NCBI GenBank assembly: GCA_029721435.1
Contig: CM056574.1
Coordinates: 75,063,501 to 75,127,500 of the forward strand
Length of the DNA stretch: 64,000 nucleotides
Origin: Gymnothorax reevesii
Taxonomy: Eukaryota; Chordata; Actinopteri; Anguilliformes; Muraenidae
Reading direction: 5' to 3'
The notes under the pieces: model-generated
What the model saw: only the letters and a program-made list of their open reading frames with translations
What the model was told of the DNA's origin: nothing
Databases searched by the model: none
In this document: in pieces, positions 28,918-38,933 of the stretch
Layout of the letters: each line of letters starts with the position of its first letter
Position numbering within the stretch: position 1 is the stretch's first letter
Translations under genes and position numbers: made by a program

Positions 28918-29007
28918 TAAAAATCCCATCAAAAACAATAGGTTCCTCGCACCTTCGGTGCCAGGACCCGTTCCGGGCCCTGGCACCAGTTGGTGCTCGG
29001 GCCCTAA
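28918..29007 (+). mobile_element. Helitron-like repeat, copy H, 3' tail
   Basis: A short tail that starts TAAAAATCCCATC and ends GGTGCTCGGGCCCTAA, with the long hairpin form. It completes copy H (23729-26291), which was split by copy I. Confidence 0.75.
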
Positions 29008-29193
29008 TAATACTTTGTAATTTTCACCACGACTGACGTGTGGGAAAATTTTTGTGAGTTTTCGTGCATGGCAAAGCCCTCAAAAATGCATTCTCGCAGC
29101 AGAATAAAATGAAGAAGAAGAAGAAGAATAATAAAAATCCCATCTAAAACAATAGGTTCCTCACACCTTCGGTGCCAGGGCCTCGGGCCCTAA
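29008..29193 (+). mobile_element. Helitron-like repeat, copy E, 3' part
   Basis: The sequence resumes exactly where copy E stopped at 17397: TAATACTTTG, the GACTGACGTGTGG and GTGCATGGCAAAGCCC motifs of the terminal module, a GAA tract (about 29110-29127), then a shortened tail ending CGGGCCCTAA. Unique DNA (TGAATAGGAGAC) follows, so this is the right edge of the whole array. Confidence 0.8.
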
Positions 29194-31518
29194 TGAATAG
29201 GAGACAATAATCATGAACACAAAACCAGTACATAAAACAAGATCAAAAACCAGAACCATGACAGTATCCCTTTCACGAGCACCAGTCCAGGAGGCTGCAA
29301 AGGCATAACTATTTTTATACCGTGAAATATAGAGCTACATCATAGTTATATATATTGTTCAAAAGTTTGAGGACTCTGCATTCTAATTCCATCAGCCGTT
29401 TAATGATGCAAACATGGCAGCGAAAATAGTGTTTAAAATTGTGTCATAACAACCCTCAGCCTTACTATGCAGTTCCATAGGTTCAATTGTACAGCATTTG
29501 TTTATGATTCGTCAAAGTATGTTGAAATCGATGACCTCACCTTGGTAGCAGTCTAGAGACGAAAACTCGTCTTAGTTTTTAATCTGCAAAACAAGTACAC
29601 TTGGAAAAACGTCACAAAATCGATTTTGCCATTGAGGCATCAGCTGCACATCCTTGTAAATTTCACCATAATTAGTATTTATATTCATGATGCAGCACTG
29701 TAGATTGCTTTGTAGCCCTTTATGAACAAAATAAGTGCACTCACTGGCTATTATGCACTGATCTAACAGATTCTGACACAAATTCTGACTATTTGAGTGC
29801 AATCTACTGAGTATCCCCTTTCAAACAAGGCCTAGTTATTTATTCGTAGTACAACTCGGGCTAACATAGGCTAACTTTGAGGTTTTTAGCAAACCAAAAT
29901 GGTTTTCACTCTGGCGTCATTGAACAAAATCATCATCATCAAAAAAAAAAAAATCAAACAAATACCTTACATATTTTTCTTGATTCTGGTATGTTTTAAA
30001 CACACAATTAAGTGTTCAAACTGAGAAATATGTTGTTTAAGATGGCAATGGGTGACTGTCACTTGCTTGATTTCAAAGATGGCAAATTCCTGAGAGCAAA
30101 AATGTCGATTGACTGCTGAGAACAAGGTAATCTAAGCTGATACAGCGATGACAGAGCAGTAAAATGATACAACTAGACAGATATAAGTATATTTATTATG
30201 GGAAAGCAATCATTTTGCACCGTGCTGTGTTTACTTCAACTGCCTATGGCCTCAAGCCCGACTCAAGTGAGGGAAGCGAACAGAGTTAGGCCATGTCTGA
30301 CTAAACAAGGCCATGAATGCCTATGGTCAAAATGGTTCAAGAGCAGAAGCATTTTGGTTTCGGAGGGAATTTGTTCAAAAAAGTACTGCACTAAAGGGTT
30401 AAGTTTGATTATTATTCATGTCGTTATGCCATTCCGACATTTTGTTTTCACTTTAATGAACTGCGGGGAATATATGGCTTAGAGATTGATGTCGGCGTAA
30501 TGCAACAAGGGTGCAGTTCTGCTGCAATCGGTTCTCTTATGAGAACTACAAGTACCAGAATTCAAAGCGGCTTCATCGCAAGTCACTGTTCCAACGCGTA
30601 CAGTAGCTTACATTTATAGAATCATTCCGCCGAAAGTATTACCCTATCGGATGTGGTTCCTGGCTTTGCCCACAAATGTTTAATTATTTTACTTATAGAA
30701 CCGCAGAATACCTGTTCAATTGGAAAATTCTGGGTTATGAGGAAAAGTAAAAAAAGCAGAAGAGCTACGAAGCGCAGCTGAGTGTAATCGGACCCGGGTG
30801 TAGCGGAATAATTCTATGACTGCAGTGGCTCCGCTGAATCGGCGAACTTCGGAGACGGATATAGCGTTGATTAATGCCTATCAATAACATTATCAACACT
30901 GGCTGATTTTCATCTAAAAGAGGTCTGCCTGAATGAATAACTAACAAGAGTGAAAGTAACGTTCCTGCTTTTCGCGACTGCCTGTTTTTTTCCGGGTGGA
31001 GGCTGCGCTTTATGAAGAGCATCGAAGCCGAAAGAATGTGCTGCCAGGGCAGATGAGAAGAGAGCTCAAGAACGATGGCAGCCAGTACAGATCCAAGGTA
31101 ACTTACTCATGATTTGCTACCTCTACTGAATAAATCAGGAAAGGGTAGTTTACTAAAGGACTTAAATGGGACAGTTGCAGTCTTAAGGATAGCTAGCTAA
31201 CACGTCGTGCTAAATTTACGAGTGAATGCGGGAAAATGTGTGAGGATGTACCAAATGCACCATGAATTTTATGTTCATTGAGCATGGCATTGAGGCGTCG
31301 GAGAAGACATTACGGTTTTAATGACGCCTTCAGGTGGCGTAGCAGGAAAACAGAAAATTAAGTCATTTCTTAATCTTCTTACGACGAGATTTAATATTCC
31401 AGTGGCTCAACATTCATTCATTCTTGCAATGCCCCACCCATCCTCAAAGAGATGACAGTGTCAGTCATAATAACTGCCGCGAAAGAGACCGAGGAGTGCA
31501 AGCTACGCGACAGATATT
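29194..31518. other. Apparently unique intergenic DNA
   Basis: I see no repeat end, domain or long open frame here. There is a short A-run near 29940 with an adjoining CATCATCATC run. The part from about 30480 to 31090 is less AT-rich and has more CpG. It ends in a short ATG-led stretch before a splice-donor-like sequence, listed separately. The short open frames look random. Confidence 0.5.
31073..31095 (+). other. Possible first coding exon of an unknown gene (weak)
   Basis: An ATG in good context (AGAACGATGG) is followed by seven codons and then AAG|GTAACT, a plausible splice donor. The upstream 300 bp has moderate CpG content. No downstream exon is recognisable because Tc1-like debris follows. 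This is pattern evidence only and may be chance. Confidence 0.15.
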
Positions 31519-32301
31519 CAACCCCTGGCAAAAATTATGGAATCACCACACTGAGAGGATGTTCATCCTGATTTTTGACTTCATAGCAATCAACCAATTC
31601 CACAAAAACAATTTTTGTTTATTAGCTTAACATTCTGGATTCATGAAACACAGTTCAAGCAAATTAGATTAAATTATTTTAATTACTTACATTTTTTTTC
31701 CTCACCAAGTTGAGGAAAAAAATGGAATCAATGTTGAGGACAAAATTGTGCAATCACCTTGTTTTTGGCACAAATTTGGATATGCAAGTTAGTCTGCAGT
31801 TAAAATAGATTGCTTTTAGACATTCACAAGGTGTCAGACTTTGGTATCTGAGTGGAAACAGCACCAGTAAGTTAGCCGAGAACTAAAACAAAGGAAAAGA
31901 TTATAAAACTGCACCAAGAGAGAAATTCCACATGGAGAGTGGCATGCGGCATCGGTTGTTCCCAGTCAACTCTCTAAAAAGAAGCTGGAACATTTGTCTT
32001 ATGTCATTTGAATATAGCACAAAGATGACTGTCTGAAGAAAGCAGGTAAATTTCTCCATTCATTTATGATTTGGGGTTGGAGGTCAGGTAAAGGACTTGG
32101 ACAGATTGGAAATCATTACCTCAACAATCAATATACAGGTGTACATTGAAATTTTGGACCGTTTTCTAATTCCATATGTAGAAAGTAGGTTTGGAAATGA
32201 TGAAGTCAGTTTTCAGGATGACAATGCATCTTGCCACAAATTAAAGAGGATAAAAGCTTTTCTTTAGGAGGGCAATTCAGTGACGTGGCCAGCAAACAGT
32301 C
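31519..32301 (+). pseudogene. Tc1-like transposon fragment, 3' end missing
   Basis: The left end reads CAACCCCTGGCAAAAATTATGG, the terminus type of a fish Tc1-like family. The plus strand carries decayed transposase pieces: a GGSVMVWG-like region near 32060-32100 and a QDDNASCH motif near 32214-32240, which matches the second catalytic Asp region of Tc1 transposases (QQDNAPCH type). Homology stops near TGGCCAGCAAACAGTC, before the region with the catalytic Glu, and no right inverted repeat follows. Frames are broken throughout, so it is inactive. Confidence 0.65.
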
Positions 32302-33160
32302 TATTGTGATGCATCGGCTATCCTATGCAATGTTTCCCACACCATGTTAATACTTGGTCGCTACCGGAGATACCGCATGTAACTTCAGTTCGCCGCCACT
32401 CAAGCCTGGTTTATACGCTGCCCGGCCCAAAAAAAAGTCACCATTTGGAAATTAACGAACAAATTCTATAATTGGATCATTATTGTGGTTATTAATATGT
32501 TTCAGCTGGCAATAATCATTTTACCCTGACTGATGAAGCGCGTCGCTACTCATTTCTTAAAAAATCATCCCCTGATGGTGGAAAAGATGTTACAATATTT
32601 CAGAACGGGCAAATTAATGGCCTGTATTTAGCAAAGAAAACCATGAATGACAAAAACAAGTATGAGGAATCATTTTCACAAACAAATTTGCCACCACAAA
32701 ATCCTGACCTTAAACACATTAAAAGTTATTGGGATGTGCTCAAGAAATACCACAGTGGTTCAACCATTATGTCGAGAAGACAAGATCTCGGCCAAAGATT
32801 ATGGCATTTCTGATCTAAAATAAATGTTCTGGCATTGCATATAGATGTTAAAACAATGACAAGAAGAATATGCACTGTAATCAAAGCTACAGGGGTTCCG
32901 ACTAAATATTTCAGTGCACGACTTTTTTTTTTTTGGCCGGGCAGTGTACTTCTGCGGCGCGTAGCAAAAATGTGACGAATTAGCCAATTCGTCGCTCTCG
33001 CGGAGCGCTCCACACCTACGCAGCCGCGTTGCCGCGAACCTCTCCAAAATCAAAAGCTGACGCGTACGGGGAGGCTGTGATTGGTTGGCACACACAGCTC
33101 TGCAAAGTTCGTCACCGTTTTGAGTCCGTAGGATATTAACAATGGAGTAACATTAACAGA
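32302..33160. repeat. Older interspersed repeat hosting a Tc1-like insertion
   Basis: The flanks CTCAAGCCTGGTTTA and CTTCTGCGGCGCGTAGC rejoin across the element at 32416-32946 into a sequence typical of abundant fish hAT-type MITE ends. The right flank to about 33110 is CpG-rich (GCGTAG, CGTCGC, GCGGAGCGC). Its outer limits are not clear. Confidence 0.4.
32416..32946 (+). mobile_element. Internally deleted Tc1-like element
   Basis: Inverted termini CGCTGCCCGGCCCAAAAA and, on the other strand, CACTGCCCGGCCAAAAA are flanked by a TA duplication (32414-32415 and 32947-32948), the Tc1/mariner target. At 531 bp it is far shorter than the usual 1.3-1.6 kb. The plus strand retains a transposase C-terminal piece near 32690-32812, NPDLKHIKSYWDVLKK, which corresponds to the NPDLNPIENLW region but has lost the catalytic Glu. 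The first part of the gene is deleted, so it is non-autonomous. Confidence 0.75.
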
Positions 33161-33164
33161 CTGG

Positions 33165-33560
33165 TTGTCTTTGTGTGTTCTGTTGTGTCTTTACTGTGAA
33201 CCTTTATATGAACAAACACCGACGATTTTGCTGTCGTTCATAATCACCGTCAGGGGAAATGCAGACAATATGGTGTTTATCTAATGTTCAGAATTCATAC
33301 GCACCAGCCCCATTGACGACCTTGTTCTGGTTTTATATGTGTGGTTTGCAATCTTTGTCGTACACTTTCATTGAATAGGCACTTCAACGATTTTGCTTTC
33401 GTTCATGATCAGCTCTGGGGAAAGTGCACACAATATGGCTAAGTGCTTTCGCTCGTAGCAGTGCACTTGCAAATAACGAACTCTTGTTCTCGTTGTGCGG
33501 TTTGTCGTCTTTGCAAGGAATCGACGAAATACCTTTACATGGGTATTGAAATACACCCCG
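33165..33560. repeat. Diverged tandem repeat, about 190-bp unit
   Basis: The segment ACGATTTTGCTGTCGTTCAT...GGGGAAATGCAGACAATATGG near 33220-33270 recurs as ACGATTTTGCTTTCGTTCAT...GGGGAAAGTGCACACAATATGG near 33388-33438. A third, weaker unit starts near 33478. No coding signal is seen. Confidence 0.5.
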
Positions 33561-34689
33561 GTAGTTTTAATTCGCAGCTTTGGGGTACAACCGCTTGCTG
33601 CCAAATAATATTCAGCTATTCAACTGGACAAGACACCCCCTCATCACCCCACCCGCTGCGCGGCTTTAAACCCTTCGCAAAACTATCATACGCCCGCCCC
33701 CCTTGTGTAGCTCAGGCGGCTACGCGCGACGGACGATCACATGACTTTTTTTTTTTTTTTTAAGACAACACAGAGGCAAGATCCGGCCTCGAAGAGTTTC
33801 CATTCAAACTTCTGTCAAAAGTGCAAAATCTCAACTATATACCATGTTTGAATGGTCTCAATAGGCCAAGTTAAACCATACTTAGGATAAGTCGATCGCG
33901 CCATACTTTTCATGATTATTTTTGTCTCGTTCGATGAAGAGGTTGTGGTAGCCGTTCTGCTACATGGTCATTCAAATTCTGTCCCCAGACTTTGTGCACT
34001 TGATGCTCGCAAAGCATTTTGTGCTTTGGGATTATGGATTAACATCTCAAACAACATTGTGTTATATGTTTTAAGGCTCAGTATGTTTGTTTTTTGCTGT
34101 TCCCATCCAGTTTTTTCTCTTACGCTCCAATGACAGCCTTATTTTATTAATATTATTTTTTTTTATTTGAATGCAAAATAAGCGCGAAAAATGTGGTGTC
34201 ACTGAGTAATGTGGTAACGATTTTTACTCTGAAAATTCACTAGAATGCACGATATGAAGAGTAAAATAACAAAACAAAAAAAATTTGCCCCCTGCCTGCG
34301 TCCACCCACCCAAGTAGATTTCAAATCTGTGGGAAACACTGCTATGTGTATTTTACATTGGCTATATTCGACTGGTAGTAGCTGAGAAGTGAAAAATATT
34401 CTCTGCACACCTGCACAGTGACAGATTGTTAATGTTAGTAAGTCTGCCAGTTGAACAGCTCTTTGTTTGAGATCTAGACAGTGGTGCTCCTACAATGGAG
34501 AAATCTCCCAAAAAAGAGGAAACAAAGAAAACATGTCATCGTACCCTAACAGACTGAGATGCAAAGGAAAGGGGATGGTTTGCATATTTTTCCTGGTTTG
34601 CTGCAGTTTAAGGTAATTCCTAATGCGAATCAAACGCATTATCACCCATCGTAAAATTTCAATCAATTTGAAAAATCTTTTGAAGCAGC
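33561..34689. other. Intergenic, no gene seen
   Basis: This holds a C-rich stretch near 33640-33720, an 18-base T run (33744-33761) that could be an old retroposon poly(A) tail read on the other strand, and AT-rich unique DNA. I see no domain, splice pattern or recognisable repeat end. Confidence 0.4.
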
Positions 34690-35620
34690 ACAATCACCTA
34701 ACCAGGGTACAGGTACTTGAGTATTTTTCTTCCCAGTACTCCCCACCCAGCCCAGCCCAGACCATGACACTACCCCCACCAAACCGATTTCTCTCAAGAA
34801 CACATCTGTCTTGATGATGTTGATATTGCCTCCTGTACATCATTTGTCGGCCGTCAGCAAATGACACCCAGAAGCTCAATTTGTCTGAAAAAACCCAATG
34901 GTAGAAGACTCATGGCGGCTTAAGATGATGACGTTGAGCAAACTGGAGTCTGTTGTCCCTGTGACGTTGTGTCAAATTGTTGCATTGATATGGCCTCCAG
35001 CACCTTAACCCTGCAGCTTGCAGTCGCCGAATCACAGGCAAGGCATGGATGCTGCGTCAATGGTGTCCTATCGTGTTTTGAGCCGTGTCTGCTACTGTTT
35101 GGAACCGGTTCCTCAGATGCATCCGCAGGATGTGTCAGTTCTGACGTGCCATGTAACTGGAAATTGTCCTGGGCCCGGTTGTTCAAAGCTTTGTTAACTT
35201 TAACCGGTGATTAAGTTGAAACCACAGTATCTATATTTCTGAATGAAGCACAGATGTTTGTATGTTTTTGATGCATTTTGTAGGTTTCCCCTTGATTAGT
35301 TTAAGTAATGAAGAACATTCGTGAGAATCTTATTTAGAGAGTGGTCATAATGTCAGGTGTTTAGCTGTTAACCAGCCGTTAAATTAACGGAGCTTTTGAA
35401 CAACCGGGCCCTGGTGGTGAAAGCTTCCTCTCTGTTGGTAGCGATGCTCCAGTCTGTTGATGGTGGATGTACTAACCCTGAACCGGCAGGCAAACTCTCT
35501 TTGAGATTTTCCTCCAAGCAGCATCCCCAAAGCTCACTTCCTCTGCTGGTCTATAAGCTGTGGCATTCTGACACTGATGCTGATGAGGATGAACCACTGT
35601 GCCTTTTTTGCGTCTAATGT
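34690..35620 (-). pseudogene. Tc1-like transposase pseudogene, split by a MITE
   Basis: On the minus strand, from 35620 down, there is a helix-turn-helix-like piece (RLEHRYQQRGS), then the MITE at 35171-35411, then LRAAGL/RRPY-like and QRHRDNRLQ regions. These are followed by a FSDK...FADGRQ block in place of SDESRF, and RFGGGSVMVWAGL (near 34750-34790). The order matches a Tc1 transposase from its DNA-binding part into the DDE core. There are several stops and frame changes, and the C-terminal half with the last two catalytic residues is absent. Confidence 0.65.
35171..35411. mobile_element. MITE with GGGCCCGGTTGTTCAAA termini
   Basis: The left end GGGCCCGGTTGTTCAAAGCT is the inverse of the right end AGCTTTTGAACAACCGGGCCC. 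Subterminal GTTAAC/TTAAC motifs also face each other. At 241 bp it holds no coding potential. It separates two pieces of the Tc1 pseudogene, so it is younger than that gene. The target duplication is unclear, at most a few bases. Confidence 0.7.
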
Positions 35621-36012
35621 CTTGCTTTGCACTTGCAGGTCATTCAAGTAATGCATTCAAACTGCTGCTTACGACATGACAAAGTTGCATTTTGGAGAAG
35701 TGATGCCCTGACAGACCCACAAACTGGGTTTGAATCCGGACTTGCACAAATTCCAGCTTTTAACCTTCATACCACAATATTTCTTCTGTGGTAATTTTGA
35801 TGACTTCAAAAGAATTGGTTACAATTTCAAAAATTAGGCGTTGCATTTTCACTGTGTTTCAGTATACAAAGCGATATTTTGAGCAGTTCGGAAGCCCAAA
35901 CCCAGACAAATGGGATAAAAAAATAGCCACCAACCAGTTCCACTGTCTGAAGTTGAGATTCGAATAAAGTTCTTAAAGAATTGTCCGTTGTACATAAAAA
36001 TAAATCCAGTTT
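35621..36012. other. Intergenic, no gene seen
   Basis: AT-rich sequence between two Tc1 remnants. The start of the next Tc1 copy may extend into the last 60 bases in diverged form, but I cannot place the inverted terminus here. Confidence 0.35.
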
Positions 36013-36976
36013 GGTAGCATCTTGGGGACACAAAGTCTCCAAAACAACCATCAGGCGCTATCTACATGCCAACAAGCTGTTTGGGAGGCATGCACGGAAA
36101 AAACATTTTCTCACTCACAATCATAAATGCAAACGTCTGGAGTTCGCTAAGCGGTACTGAGACTTCAACTGGGACCATGTGCTTTGGTCAGATGAGACCA
36201 AGATAGAGCTTTTTGGCAACAAACACTCTAAGTGGGTCTGGCGGAAGACAAAAGATGAGTATACAGAAAAGCACCTCATGCCCACTGTGAAGTATGGGGG
36301 AGGATCGGTAATGCTGTGGGCCTGTTTCTCTTCCAGAGGCCCAGGGAACCTTGTTAGGGTGCATAGCATCATGAACGCTTTGAAATATCAGGACATTTTA
36401 AATCAAAATCTGGTGGCCTCTGCCTGAAAGCTGAAGGTGGGTCGTCACTGGGTCTTTCAGCAAGATAATGACCCTAAACATGTGGCCAAATCTACACAGA
36501 AATGGTTCACCAGACACAGAATCAAGCTCCTCCCATGGCCATCTCAGTCCCCAGACCTCAACCCCATTGAAAAAATGTGGAGTGAGCTGAAGAGGAGAGT
36601 GCAGAGGAGAGGACCCAGGTCGCTGGAAGATTTAGAGAGATGGTGCAAAGAGGAATGGGTTAAGATTCCTCTTTCTGTATTCTCCCATCTTGTGAAACAT
36701 TATAGGAGAAGATTAGGTGCTGTTTTGTTGGCAAAAGGGGGTTGTACAAAGTATTAAAATCAGGAGTGCTAATAATTGTGGCACACATGATTTGATGTAA
36801 AAGAATTATTTCTTAAAATGAGATTTTTTTTCCCACTGAATAAATGCACTTGAGTTAAAGGTTGGATTTTATTCTTTTTTTGATTGTGGTCCTATATTAT
36901 TTAGAAAAAAACTGAATTAATTAGAAGCTAAAGAACACCTCTTCACCAGGGGTGCCAATAATTATGGACGGCGCTG
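36013..36976 (+). pseudogene. Tc1-like transposon, 5'-truncated, transposase with two stops
   Basis: The plus strand reads a Tc1 transposase from the end of its second helix-turn-helix (HKVSKTTIRRYLHANK) through WSDETKIELFG (first Asp), GGGSVMLWACFSS, QQDNDPKH (second Asp) and NPIEKMW (Glu). There are 34 residues between the last two, so it is DD34E. It stops at TAA near 36757. Two in-frame TGA codons, near 36158 and 36425, disable it, and the N-terminal part and left terminus are missing. The right terminus GGTGCCAATAATTATGG...GGCGCTG ends at 36976 before TA. It is the same family as the copy at 51034-52627. Confidence 0.85.
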
Positions 36977-36999
36977 TATATGTCAAGATATTTCACCCA

Positions 37000-37363
37000 G
37001 AGTTGTGACCTAGTCATCATGCTCAAGTCAAATCAAGTCACTGGTCATTAGCTCAAACTCAAAGAGGAGTGAAAGGGGGCAGGGGAACAAATTATACTAT
37101 GAGCTAACTAACAAGCAGAGTGGGGAAAGCTGGGAGAGTTAAAAGCTTAGATACATTTAGGATCCAAAAGGGGTCAATCTCATATGAAATGCAGCTCATG
37201 GCTCTCTCAGCTTTCCCCACTCTGCTTGTTAATTAGTTAGCTCATTGTTTATTTTGTTCCCCTGCCCCCTTTCACTCCTCATTGCTCTCCCTCGTCTGCG
37301 TTGAGTTTGAGCTAATGACCAGTGACTTGATTTGACTTGAACATGATGATTTGGTCACAACTC
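37000..37363. repeat. Foldback (long inverted repeat) element
   Basis: The left arm (about 37000-37139) and right arm (about 37202-37363) are reverse complements over about 140 bp. Shared pieces include CAAGTCACTGGTCATTAGC and AACAAGCAGAGTGGGGAAAG. The spacer is about 60 bp. The right arm has about 20 extra bases (GCTCTCCCTCGTCTGCG). No coding content is seen. It is probably a foldback MITE lying just outside the right end of the Tc1 copy. Confidence 0.8.
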
Positions 37364-37781
37364 TGATTTAACCTGCCCCAAAATTTGGAATTGTGTATAG
37401 ATCTATTGAATAGCTTCTAAGTCATCTGCCACAGGGGTAGAAACTACGAACCATGGTGGAAATGGTGGCTAATGACATGCTCTTTCATAATCAAAAATAA
37501 ACTCAGAAATTACATGAAACAAGCCAATGTTATTTCATCTACCCTGGCCTTATCCATTCAATTATAATGCTAACACATGAAAACAAGGGTATTCTATCAT
37601 AAATATGGCCATTTCCCTGGGAAATGGGTGTGCCAGCCATTTTTCAATTTACAACACAATATTCCATAAACCTTTCATATGGTCCAGACTGTCTTTGACT
37701 TTCTACTTACTCAATGAACAGATTAGTAACAACCCAATATAGATCTGAACACCTTGTTTCGGCATGTTTCAAACTCTATGG
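37364..37781. other. Intergenic, no gene seen
   Basis: Unremarkable AT-rich sequence with no repeat ends or coding signal that I can recognise. Confidence 0.4.
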
Positions 37782-37965
37782 TTAGTCAAAGTAGAGTCTA
37801 GAAGCGGGGGTGTCAAATTGGTGCCATGGAGGGCCAAGAGGCCCTTTTGCTGCTGGTTGTGAAACAAGTTGCACCTCGGGGATAATAAAGATATCCTTGA
37901 GAGGCTGCAGGTTTTCATTCCATTCAAAAAAATTTAAAAAACTCCACCTCAGGAAACGTTTGGGA
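37782..37965. repeat. Fragment of an abundant fish repeat
   Basis: It contains GGTGCCATGGAGGGCC and GGCTGCAGGTTTTCATTCCA, phrases I recognise from a very common teleost interspersed repeat. It adjoins the broken end of the next Tc1 element, and the transposase frame reads through into it. Confidence 0.45.
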
Positions 37966-38933
37966 ACTGAGGAGACCAATTTTTGAAGCTTTTCAGGTGG
38001 AACTCTTTCCCATTCTTGCTTGATGTACAGCTTAAGTTGTTCAACAGTCCGGGGTCTCTGTTGTCGTATTTTACGCTTCATAATGCGCCACATATTTTCA
38101 ATGGGAGACAGGTCTGGACTACAGGCAGGCCAGTCTAGTGCCCGCACTCTTTTACTACGGAGCCATGCTGTTGTAACACGTGCAGAATGTGGCTTGGCAT
38201 TGTCTTGCTGAAATAAGCAGGGGCGTCCATGAAAAAGACGTTGCTTGGATGGCAACATATGTTGCTCCAAAACCTGTATGTACCTTTCAGCATTAATGAT
38301 GCCTTCACATATGTGTAAGTTGCCCATGCCTTGGGCACAAATACACCCCCATACCATCACAGATGCTGGCTTTTGAACTTTGCGCTTATAACAGTCTGGA
38401 TGGTTCTTTTCCTCATTGGTCCGGATGACACGATGTCCACAGTTTCCAAAAACAATTTGAAATGTGGACTCGTCAGACCACAGAACACTTTTCCACTTTG
38501 CATCAGTCCATCTTAGATGAGCTTGGGCCCAGCGAAGCCAGCGGCGCTTCTGGGTGCTGTTGATAAATGGCTTTCGCTTTGCATTGTAGAGTTTTAACTT
38601 GCACTTGCAGATGTAGCGACGAACTGTAGTTACTGACAGTGGTTTTCTGAAGTGTTCCTGAGCCCATGTGGTGATGTTCTTTACACACTGATGTCGGTTT
38701 TTGATGCAGTACCGCCTGAGGGATCGACGGTCACGGGCATTCAATGTTGGTTTTCGGCCTTGTCGCTTATGTGCAGTGATTTCTCCAGATTCTCTGAACC
38801 CTTTGACGATATTACGGACCGTAGATGATGAAATTCCTAAATTTCTTGCAATAGCTCATTGAGGAATGTTGTTTTTAAACTGTTCGACAATCAGCTCACA
38901 CATTTGTTCACTAAGTGGTGACCCTCGCCCCAT
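37782..38933 (-). pseudogene. Tc1-like transposase, one stop, foreign C-terminus
   Basis: The protein starts MGRGSPLSEQMCELIVEQF (38933). It continues through two helix-turn-helix regions (AIARNLGISSSTVRNIVKGF and SVTTVRRYICK) to WSDESTFQIVFG (first Asp), VMVWGC, QQDNAKPHSARV (second Asp) and SPIENMW (Glu). There are 34 residues between the last two, so it is DD34E. A single in-frame TGA at 38856-38858 breaks the first DNA-binding region. After VPKRFLR (about 37970) the frame runs about 60 codons into an unrelated repeat, so the true C-terminus is lost. The open part, 37782-38744, is 320 codons. Confidence 0.88.

Noticed and set aside
3043..29131. GAA/AAT tracts as poly(A)-like tails of a LINE or SINE
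   Set aside because: The tracts are internal to the tail: a conserved hairpin and GGGCCCTAA follow them, and insertions lack target duplications.
1..29193. Many 60-170 codon open frames across the repeat array, some recurring between copies
   Set aside because: They occur on both strands in several frames, are broken differently in each copy, and the long ones translate GAA/AAT microsatellites into poly-Arg, poly-Lys, poly-Leu or poly-Phe. No protein domain is visible.
1..29193. CRISPR-like or satellite array
   Set aside because: Units are about 0.9 kb, lie inside elements with defined ends, and there are no short repeats with unique spacers. The context is eukaryotic.
30198..30482. 94-codon open frame in unique DNA
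   Set aside because: Composition looks random, with no signal peptide, domain or splice context strong enough to support a gene.
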